Translations under genes and position numbers: made by a program
Source: Frankiaceae bacterium
GTDB lineage: Bacteria > Actinomycetota > Actinomycetes > Mycobacteriales > SCTD01
Assembly (NCBI GenBank): GCA_947479995.1
Contig: CANKBT010000133.1
Span: 1-8,013, forward strand
Length of the DNA stretch: 8,013 bases
Direction of reading: 5' to 3'
The notes under the pieces: model-generated
What the model was told of the DNA's origin: nothing
Database searches by the model: none
What the model saw: the letters and a program-made list of their open reading frames with translations, nothing else
Shown here: one piece after another, positions 1-5,344 of the stretch
Layout: every line of letters starts with the position of its first letter
How positions within the stretch are numbered: the first letter of the stretch is position 1

Positions 1-334
1 CCAGGGGCGCGTCCGAGGGGAGCCCGGTGACGTCGACGCCGAACCAGCGGCCCTCGGCGCCGACGAGCAGGTCGAGGACGGCGGTCAGCGCGTCGGTCGG
101 CGCGACGGCGGGGCGGCCGAGCGCAAGGGTGACGTCGAGCGCGTGGATGACCGCGTGGCTGATGGCCCCCGCGGCGCCGCCGCCGGGCGGCTGCCAGTCG
201 TGCAGCCCGCCCGACCGCAGCTGGGCGAGCAGGTCGGCGACGGGCAGGGCGGCGTCGCGCGCGGCCACGGTGTCGATGAGCTGGGCACGGCGCTTCTCCC
301 GGCGCTCGGACGACGGTGAGGTCGCCGTGCTCAT
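1..334 (-). CDS. Maleylpyruvate isomerase family (mycothiol-dependent, DinB-like) protein; N-terminally truncated and cut by the window edge
   Basis: The minus frame from ATG 334 is open to the left edge (111 codons visible). Residues 48-74 read PPGGG, then ISHAVIHALD, then LALGRP. Residues 97-104 read RWFGVDVTG. This is the pattern of the actinobacterial TIGR03083/maleylpyruvate isomerase family, where an H/E-x3-H pair (here His60 and His64) supplies metal ligands and the substrate is a mycothiol adduct. The family's first ~70 residues, with a W..P..C.GW.VRD..AHL helix and the first His ligand, should precede residue 10 but are absent. In-frame sequence upstream, including an alternative ATG at 403, shows nothing like them. 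No clear Shine-Dalgarno or TAnnnT box precedes ATG 334. I read this as a gene that lost its 5' end when the neighbouring segment was inserted, and it is probably inactive. The family call is fairly secure; loss of function is inferred. Confidence 0.6.
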   Translation of the reverse strand, partial: MSTATSPSSERREKRRAQLIDTVAARDAALPVADLLAQLRSGGLHDWQPPGGGAAGAISHAVIHALDVTLALGRPAVAPTDALTAVLDLLVGAEGRWFGVDVTGLPSDAPL

Positions 335-759
335 GCGCGCACCAAGGTGCCGAGCGCTGGAAGGCGCGCAGGGGAGACCGGCTCGACCCTTCGCGTGTGC
401 CATCCGGAGCAGCCGCTGTGCGCCGCTGCTCACCTGGTCAAGGCTTGCGCGACCGGGGTCTAACTCGGTCGGGCCCCAAGCGCCCCTGGGTGCAGCTGCT
501 CCATTTCGTGTGCCAGCTCGTGCCCAACAAGCTCGCACCGCCACGGGCAGGCATCAGCGCGAGTGCGGACACCGTCCTTCATGTCCAGCAGTTGCGGCAA
601 TAGCCCGAATGCACACTTGCAGGCAACCCGCCTCGGGTGGCCCGGCCGGACCCAAACCGCCGCGACCCGGCCGCTCGCCGCTTCGCGGCGCTCGCGGCCA
701 GGGCCTCCGCGCCCGGCTGGGACCCCGGCCCAGCCTCCGCATTTCATTGCAACTTCAAG
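335..759. other. 425-base stretch without a convincing gene
   Basis: This lies downstream of the NTPase stop and upstream of the truncated isomerase fragment. It contains two GC-rich hairpins (669-735) and otherwise mixed-composition DNA. A 95-codon minus-strand frame (747-460, ATG 12 bases after the NTPase stop) has an Arg/Gly/Ala-rich first half typical of non-coding GC-rich DNA. Its second half carries a zincin-like HELAH string. I do not call it a gene. I see no tRNA, attachment core or recognisable remnant of the missing HNH tail or isomerase N-terminus. Confidence 0.5.
669..735 (-). terminator. Tandem GC hairpins 3' of the NTPase gene (candidate U-less terminators)
   Basis: Hairpin one pairs GGCTGGG (715-721) with CCCAGCC (729-735) around a 7-base loop and begins 25 bases after the NTPase stop. 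Hairpin two (669-699) has outer stem GGCCGC/GCGGCC, a small asymmetric bulge, inner stem CGCCGC/GCGGCG and a 3-base loop. Neither has a T-run. Stem-only terminators of this kind are described in actinobacteria, so termination is plausible but not shown. The two could also simply reflect GC-rich sequence. Confidence 0.45.
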
Positions 760-2946
760 TCAAGTGCCTCGCTTGCGGTCCAGCCCTGCGAACTCTTCGC
801 TCTTCGACACCTCTGCAAGCAGAGGCTCCAAGGTGGCGGCAAAGTCGGACCCGTGCAGCGCCGCGTAGCTGACCCCGAACCTGGACAAGACCTCCAAGCG
901 CAGGCGATACAGCTGTCCTTCCCTAGCCACAATGCCGATGTTCATCAGCACGGCCAGCGTAGTCTGGAATACGGGGTTCGTTCCGACGGCGAATCGCTCG
1001 AACTTCTCACAGTACGCGCTTGGATCATCTTGAACGCTGGAGTGGAACCCCGTCAAGATCCGTCGAAGCCCGAGAAGGACCTGCTGGGAAAGGCGCGGAC
1101 TCAGCGCGCTACGGTCGAATCTGATCTGGCGCGCGTATGGCTTCCACTGATGCCAAGGCTGAGGCCACGAGATAATTAAGTCGGAAGGCGGGTGAGCACT
1201 CACCCGCAACTTTGCGTCATGCGTGACATCGCTGGCAATCATGAAGCACCCAAACTCCCGACGAGCTTGAGCGTTGACGCCGAAAGTTTCGAACAATTCA
1301 CCCCCAATCTCTATGCTGCCCGCGGAAATAACCGTGCCGGGACCGGCAGTGAAAGTGCCATTCGCCGCGGACAGAACCACGCCGTGCTCCGTGATCACTA
1401 GGGCGCGAGCGAGAGGGCTTTCGAGCTCGAGCACACCGTCAGGGTCGCCGACCTGAAACTCCTGAGCTTCACCCCCTCCCGGAGCCGTCGCAAGGCTGTC
1501 TGCTTGCAACGTCAGCGAGGCGCTGTCGCCAATGTGGTTGTAAGTGGCAAAACCGCTACCCCGACTGGCCGCCGCGTTCGACCGAATCAGGTCGCTCACA
1601 AGGTCCTCGGAGATCACCGCTGGGCCACCCTCAAAACGTGCGAGGGCGTGCACGAAGGAGGCAAAGAACGGACCAACGGCAGGGAGCGCCCCCAGCAATT
1701 GACCGCGCTGTCCCAGGTGCAGCGGCTCCGACGGGCTCGTGACAGCGAAGGCGCGAGCGTAGTCAGAGAAGACGACGTTGGAGATCAAGGACCCCGACAA
1801 GAACGGGTGGTCAGGGACGAAATCGCCAATCTGCTCCTCGTAGACAGCGCGCTCTAAAGGCGCGAGCGCAGCTGGCGCCGCAATGTCGAAGTCGACTTGA
1901 CTGACATGCCGGATCAGGCGCAGAGCCTGCTCCTCTCGCAGATACATGACCGCGCCGCGCTTGTCTCCTTCGCCGATCCCGAGACTTGCGATCATCTGAC
2001 GTTGGACCTTGCCGCTCTCGCGGTCGAGGATCCATTCCACGATCCCGCGCAGAAGGTCTCCCTGCGCGCTCCCAGCGGTGACCTTCTCATCAGATGCGTT
2101 AAGGGTTTGCCCAATCTCCGCGGCCGGATTCTCGACCGCTAGCCGCTCGGCCAAGGCAAGAAGTACGGGCGGGTACCCAAGGAAGCCTTCGCTGACCTGC
2201 CAATGGACCCCCGTCGACCAGGTGTCATCCCCCGTCAAGGCGACCCCGATGTCGCGGAAGAGACGGTCTCGTAGTTCACCGAACGGCATCCGGTGTGTGC
2301 GGTGCACAGTAAACGTTCTGCCGGCTACCGTCCGCGCATCTAGCGCACTATCAATCAGGTCGCAACTCTGTTCGAGGGACAGCGGCGCTAGCTCCACCCG
2401 CTGGGGTTCCAGCCCGATTGTGGCAAGTCCGTAGTAGGTCGTCTCGACTGCGTCTGGTCGCCCGAGCATCACGACCTGGCCGACCCCCTGCCCTGAAGCC
2501 AGCAGGTTTCTTATGTCGCCAAGAAACGCCTCGAAGTTGTCCCGGCCGGAAGCCAGCTGCGCCTCGTCAAGTCCGTCGAGCACGATGGTGGCTGCACCCT
2601 GCTGGAGAGCTTGGATGAACGAGGGGGCTTGACCCCATCCCAGCACTTGTGTAAGCAGGCCGGTCAGCGAATTTGAGCCAACGCGAAGCTTAGAGAGATC
2701 TACCAGAGGCGCGCGCAGCGCACTGGCTATGGCCCTGGCTGCGGCGGATTTGCCCATGGCTCCGGGTGCTGTGAGCAGCACTACCCCCGCCGCAAGCTCG
2801 TCTCCCTCTGCGAGGATATCCGGCCAAACGTAGCCAGGCTCGGTCGTGACTATCGCGGAGAAGGCTGGATCGGGAGCCAGTTCCGCCAGTTGTGCTGTAG
2901 CCGGCGGCGGAAAGTGGGCGAGGAAGGCAGTCAAGGGCGCTCGCAT
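760..2946 (-). CDS. NACHT/STAND-like P-loop NTPase with beta-rich segment and probable C-terminal winged helix; candidate defence protein
   Basis: The protein has 728 residues. Walker A is APGAMGKS (60-67), fitting [AG]x4GK[ST]. Walker B is IVLDGLDE (121-128), the hydrophobic-DGLDE form typical of NACHT/STAND NTPases. VVMLGRP (158-164) fits the following sensor strand. GYPPVLLALAERL (257-269) sits where the helical part of such ATPases begins. Residues ~465-590 are short alternating hydrophobic strands with many Gly, Ser and Thr, suggesting a beta-helix or beta-sandwich. Residues ~615-710 (LRRILTGFHS, then NPVFQTTLAVLMNIGIV, then a short REGQLYRL turn) look like a winged helix. No signal peptide or membrane segment is evident, so it is probably cytoplasmic. 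ATG 2946 is the only possible long start because an in-frame TAG lies 12 bases upstream. No Shine-Dalgarno is present, but TAGGTT six bases upstream suggests a leaderless mRNA. It stands alone with no partner gene and has a lower GC content than its flanks, implying transfer. STAND proteins often sense phage components and trigger abortive responses. Here no nuclease, protease, TIR or other effector domain is recognisable, so a defence role is inference. Confidence 0.8.
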   Translation of the reverse strand: MRAPLTAFLAHFPPPATAQLAELAPDPAFSAIVTTEPGYVWPDILAEGDELAAGVVLLTAPGAMGKSAAARAIASALRAPLVDLSKLRVGSNSLTGLLTQVLGWGQAPSFIQALQQGAATIVLDGLDEAQLASGRDNFEAFLGDIRNLLASGQGVGQVVMLGRPDAVETTYYGLATIGLEPQRVELAPLSLEQSCDLIDSALDARTVAGRTFTVHRTHRMPFGELRDRLFRDIGVALTGDDTWSTGVHWQVSEGFLGYPPVLLALAERLAVENPAAEIGQTLNASDEKVTAGSAQGDLLRGIVEWILDRESGKVQRQMIASLGIGEGDKRGAVMYLREEQALRLIRHVSQVDFDIAAPAALAPLERAVYEEQIGDFVPDHPFLSGSLISNVVFSDYARAFAVTSPSEPLHLGQRGQLLGALPAVGPFFASFVHALARFEGGPAVISEDLVSDLIRSNAAASRGSGFATYNHIGDSASLTLQADSLATAPGGGEAQEFQVGDPDGVLELESPLARALVITEHGVVLSAANGTFTAGPGTVISAGSIEIGGELFETFGVNAQARREFGCFMIASDVTHDAKLRVSAHPPSDLIISWPQPWHQWKPYARQIRFDRSALSPRLSQQVLLGLRRILTGFHSSVQDDPSAYCEKFERFAVGTNPVFQTTLAVLMNIGIVAREGQLYRLRLEVLSRFGVSYAALHGSDFAATLEPLLAEVSKSEEFAGLDRKRGT

Positions 2947-2958
2947 GGTTCGAACCTA
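2947..2958 (-). promoter_or_regulatory. Probable -10 box of a leaderless promoter for the NTPase gene, overlapping a palindrome
   Basis: On the minus strand TAGGTT (2958-2953) fits TAnnnT and is followed by CGAACC and then ATG 2946, so transcription would begin at or next to the start codon. No good -35 is seen 16-18 bases upstream. The perfect 10-base palindrome GGTTCGAACC (2947-2956) covers most of the -10 and abuts the ATG, and could be an operator. It resembles a tRNA T-loop, but flanking bases do not form a T-arm. Confidence 0.4.
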
Positions 2959-3011
2959 GAGCCTTCCACCCGTCAGCGTGTGTCAGCGCGGCAAGATGTG
3001 CGCAGGGCTGC

Positions 3012-4309
3012 TTATCCATGGACGAGCTTCGCCAGGTCGGTGGCGCCGAGCGGCCAGGGGGTGCGGTGGTCGCCGTCGGCGCGGCGGGCCCGCGTGCGGC
3101 AGCCGGGGAAGCGGCAGGTGCGGTCGCGGGCGGCGAGGACCGCGGCCTGCGCGGCGGTCGGGTCGTGCGCGTCGGTCGGCGCGGGCGGCACGGGCAGCGG
3201 CCGGTCCAGCGGGCCGGGGCCGGCCCTGGGGGCCAGCGGGGCGGCCAGAGGGGCGGCGGCGCGGTCGGCCGCGACGACCTGGCCGTGCGCGTCGGTGACG
3301 AGCCGCCGGACCGTCAGCCGGCTCAGCCCGAGCGGCAGGCTCGCGCCGAGCACCAGCTCGAGCAGCAGCGCCGGGTCGGTCGGCTCGCCGTCGAGGTCGG
3401 GGACGAGCGCGACCGGCGCCGTCGGCGCCGCGCGGCCGAGCGCCTGCGCGAGGGCGGGGTCCAGGCCGGCGCGCGCCCTGACCGGCTCGACGGCCCCCGC
3501 CGCGGCTGCCGCCGGCGGCGTGCCGCCGTCCGGGCCGAGGACCAGCTCCAGCTCCAGCTCGACCCCGGTGCCGGCGCGGGCGACGAGCGCGCTGAGCACC
3601 GCGTCGACGTGCCGCTGCCCGACGGTCCGCTCGTCCTCCGGCCCCGCCGGAGCGGCCAGCCCGTCGACCAGGGACCGCATCGCCGACGCCTGCACCGCCG
3701 GGGCGAACAGCGACAGCTCGGCGAGGCCGTCCTGGCGGCGCCTGAGCCGCATGCCGACGTCGCGCGCGGCCGCCCGGTGACGGCGACGCGTCGCGCACGC
3801 CGGGTCGAGGCGGATGCCCTCGCGGCGGATCTCGGTGCGCAGCTGCGGCGGCGTCAGCCGCTCCGGCTCGCCGTCGGGGCCGCGCCGGCCCAGCACCGCG
3901 ACGGCGACGCGGTCGGCGAGGTCGTGCTCGCCCTGCTCGCCGTCGGGGTCGGGGTCGGGGCCCGCGGGTCGTGCAGCGCCGCCAGCTCGGTCAGCGCGAC
4001 GCGGGCGTGCGCGACCGACCACGCGCCCTCGACGAGGCGGGCGCGCACCTGCGGGTGCACGAGCAGCTCCACCGCCTCGGCGAGGCGGTGCTGCAGCGCC
4101 TGCTCGTGCAGCCCGAGCGCGGCGGCGGCCTCGGCGAGCAGGTGCGCCTCGCCGGGCACCCTCCGCGGGCCGAAGGTGGGCACCAGCTCGGACCACAGGT
4201 CCAGCAGCGCGTCGCCCTGCGCCAGCCACGCCAGGTTCGCGGCCCGCTCCGCCTCCCGCAGCAGCGCGGCGTGACGCCGGCTGATCGCGGTGACCGCGGT
4301 CTCGAACAC
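3012..4309 (-). pseudogene. DUF222/HNH endonuclease (13E12 repeat family), frameshifted and 3'-truncated
   Basis: Two minus-strand frames together give one protein. The first runs from VFETAVTAIS at 4309 to LTELAALHDP near 3970. The second continues DPDPDGEQGEHDLADRV, VLGRRG, LTPPQL, then DGLAELS, the usual DUF222 order. It ends in the HNH motif RDRTCRFPGC (x5) ADGDHRTPWPLG (x3) LAKLV, then HG and TAA at 3014-3012. Family members continue with a conserved LCRxHHRxKH block and some 30 more residues. That second half of the zinc/metal-binding nuclease fold is missing, so activity is unlikely. The frames switch at the GGGGTC repeat around 3941-3965. I chose GTG 4309 rather than TTG 4345, because that TTG reads better as the -35 box and 4309 lies seven bases after a -10. 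Such proteins are common, multi-copy and variable in actinobacteria; their cellular role is poorly known. Family call is firm; pseudogene status depends on the frameshift being real, but the truncation alone already removes catalytic residues. Confidence 0.82.
3941..3965 (-). other. Frameshift site in a short tandem repeat within the HNH pseudogene
   Basis: The plus strand reads GGGGTC-type repeats, on the minus strand CCCCGA repeats. The N-terminal frame becomes PTPTPTAS here while the productive frame reads PDPDPDGE, one base earlier. A one-base contraction in this slippery tract (or gain of two) would explain the shift. It may be a true mutation or a base-calling error in a GC homopolymer-rich tract. 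Confidence 0.65.
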
Positions 4310-4317
4310 GTGTTCGA
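4302..4317. promoter_or_regulatory. LexA-binding SOS box
   Basis: TCGAACACGTGTTCGA matches the mycobacterial/Gram-positive SOS box TCGAAC-N4-GTTCGA at every fixed position. It is the centre of a 22-base perfect palindrome (4299-4320). It overlaps the -10 and the predicted start of the HNH pseudogene, so bound LexA would block transcription. 13E12-family genes in Mycobacterium tuberculosis are known members of the LexA regulon, which supports the assignment. Confidence 0.85.
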
Positions 4318-4345
4318 GACTACGCCGCGACGACCGGTCGGTCAA
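4307..4345 (-). promoter_or_regulatory. Leaderless, LexA-controlled promoter of the HNH pseudogene
   Basis: On the minus strand TTGACC (4345-4340) is separated by exactly 17 bases from TAGTCT (4322-4317), a near-consensus sigma-70-type promoter. Seven bases later comes GTG (4309-4307), so the transcript should start at the codon itself. The SOS box spans the last base of the -10 and the initiation region. The promoter is intact although the gene it serves is broken. Readthrough could deliver DNA-damage-induced transcription into the co-oriented NTPase gene, whose start lies 65 bases beyond the HNH stop. Confidence 0.7.
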
Positions 4346-4388
4346 GCACGGATCTCCGCCTTGAGCAGCGCGGACGGTGAGCGGCCGG

Positions 4389-5297
4389 CTACCCGTGCGC
4401 CGCCTCGGCGAGCGCGTCGAGCACCGTGCGCACCACCGGCCGCGCAGCGGCGCTGGCGCGCGTGGCCGCGGTGAGCCGGCGCGTCAGGCGAGGCTCCCGC
4501 AGGTCGTGCACCGCGACCGGCGCGACGTCGTCGACCACGGCCAGGCGCGGCAGGACCGCGACGCCGTGCCCGGCGGCGACGTGCCGGGCGAGCAGCAGCA
4601 GGTCGTCAGTCTCCCAGCGCACGCGCGGCTCGAAGCCGGCGGCGCGGCAGGCCGAGCGCACGGCGTGCCCGCAGGCGGCGGCCTCGGGCGGCATGACCCA
4701 GTCCTCGTCGGCCAGGTCGGCGAGCGCGAGCGGGCCGTCCCACCGGCCGTGCGGCGCGACGACGACGAGCGGCTCGACGAGCAGCTCGCGCCCGACGAGC
4801 GACTCGGGCAGGGGGACCGGCACGTAGTCGTACTCGTCGACCACGGCGACGTCGGCGTCGTCGGACAGCAGCTGCGCGAGCGAGCGCGCCGGCTCCTCGG
4901 TGCGCACCGACAGCACCACCTGCGGCGCCGACGCGCGCAGCGCGAGCACGGCGTCCGACACGACCGTCGCGGCGGCGCTCGCGATGGTGACGAGCGCGAC
5001 CGGGCCGGCGACGCCGCCCGCGAGCCGGTCGAGGTCGGCGCGCGCCTCGACGAGCAGGTCGAGCACGGCGCCCGCGCGCGCCGACAGCGCGTGCCCGGCG
5101 CCGGTGAGCGCGACGCCGCGCGGCGACCGGTCGAGCAGCGCCGTGCCCGCCTCGCGCTCGAGCGCGGCGAGCTGCTGCGACACCGCGGACGGCGTGAGGC
5201 CGACCGCCCGCGCGGCCGCCGCGATGGAGCCGCGCCGGTCGACCTCGTGCAGCAGCCGGAGCCGCGCGACGTCGAAAGGCTGGCTAACTGCCGACAT
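4389..5297 (-). CDS. LysR-family transcriptional regulator
   Basis: The protein is 302 residues, normal LysR length. The N-terminal winged helix-turn-helix spans about residues 10-68: LRLLHEV, SIAAAARAVGLTPSAVSQQL (24-43), LEREAG, LLDRSPRGVALTGAG. A linker helix (~72-92) leads to the periplasmic-binding-like effector domain (~95-290), with the strand GPVALVTIASAAATVV and a DWVMPP segment. It is a cytoplasmic DNA-binding protein. It diverges from the lysine-degradation-type operon across 47 bases and most likely controls that operon and itself, as LysR regulators usually do. The effector is unknown; lysine or aminoadipate semialdehyde are guesses. ATG 5297 lacks a well-spaced Shine-Dalgarno, but TACTGT ending six bases upstream supports a leaderless message. 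It ends 44 bases before the HNH promoter. Confidence 0.93.
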   Translation of the reverse strand: MSAVSQPFDVARLRLLHEVDRRGSIAAAARAVGLTPSAVSQQLAALEREAGTALLDRSPRGVALTGAGHALSARAGAVLDLLVEARADLDRLAGGVAGPVALVTIASAAATVVSDAVLALRASAPQVVLSVRTEEPARSLAQLLSDDADVAVVDEYDYVPVPLPESLVGRELLVEPLVVVAPHGRWDGPLALADLADEDWVMPPEAAACGHAVRSACRAAGFEPRVRWETDDLLLLARHVAAGHGVAVLPRLAVVDDVAPVAVHDLREPRLTRRLTAATRASAAARPVVRTVLDALAEAAHG

Positions 5298-5344
5298 GGC
5301 CCTACAGTAAGCGCTGCTTTCCCTACGACGACGGAGGCACCTGC
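5298..5344. promoter_or_regulatory. Compact divergent promoter/operator between the LysR gene and the dehydrogenase operon
   Basis: Only 47 bases separate the two starts. TACAGTA (5303-5309) supplies overlapping -10 boxes for both strands: TACAGT rightward (5303-5308) and TACTGT leftward (5309-5304). The leftward one ends six bases before the LysR ATG. An inverted repeat AAGC-GCT-GCTT (5309-5319) sits just right of it. CCCTAC occurs twice (5300-5305 and 5321-5326), exactly 21 bases apart, two helical turns, suitable for dimers on one DNA face. A strong Shine-Dalgarno GGAGG (5333-5337) lies seven bases before GTG 5345. The -35 elements are weak on both sides, consistent with activator dependence. 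Binding sites are inferred. Confidence 0.55.

Larger units (their letters stand above)
335..3011. mobile_element. Putative foreign segment carrying one NTPase gene, inserted between two truncated genes
   Basis: Base composition falls inside this block (31/60 G+C at 1261-1320, 34/60 at 1501-1560) against 46/60 at 6841-6900 in the flank. Each flanking gene is broken at the side facing the block. The HNH gene on the right stops mid-motif at 3012, and the isomerase-like gene on the left begins after its expected N-terminal domain. No integrase, transposase, terminal inverted repeat or convincing flanking direct repeat is visible, so the ends are approximate and the mechanism unknown. Loss of sequence on both sides suggests replacement by recombination rather than a clean single-site integration. 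Confidence 0.5.

Noticed and set aside
460..747. 95-codon minus-strand frame just after the NTPase stop, with an HELAH (HExxH-like) string
   Set aside because: The first half overlaps the two hairpins and is Arg/Gly/Ala-rich filler. No recognisable fold exists, no ribosome site is clear, and a single short motif occurs by chance.
637..1179. Plus-strand 180-codon frame antisense to the NTPase 3' end
   Set aside because: Mostly antisense to a gene with clear motifs, begins inside the hairpin region, and has no recognisable domain.
2944..2962. Possible tRNA 3' end (TTCGAAC loop) as an attachment site for the inserted block
   Set aside because: Bases beside the loop do not pair into a 5-base T stem on either strand, and no acceptor, anticodon or D arm can be drawn nearby.
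366..3007. 8-base match GCGCAGGG at 366-373 and 3000-3007 as flanking attachment repeats
   Set aside because: Eight bases in DNA this rich in G and C are expected by chance, and the match does not sit at the inferred gene junctions.
2983..3798. Long Arg/Ala/Gly/Pro-rich frame overlapping the HNH pseudogene on the same strand, and similar plus-strand frames at 3018-4274
   Set aside because: Low-complexity products typical of out-of-frame reading in very GC-rich genes; the DUF222/HNH motifs lie in other frames.
4310..4345. TTG 4345 as the start of the HNH protein
   Set aside because: It coincides with an excellent -35 hexamer at 17 bases from a -10, and using it would place the LexA operator inside the coding sequence.
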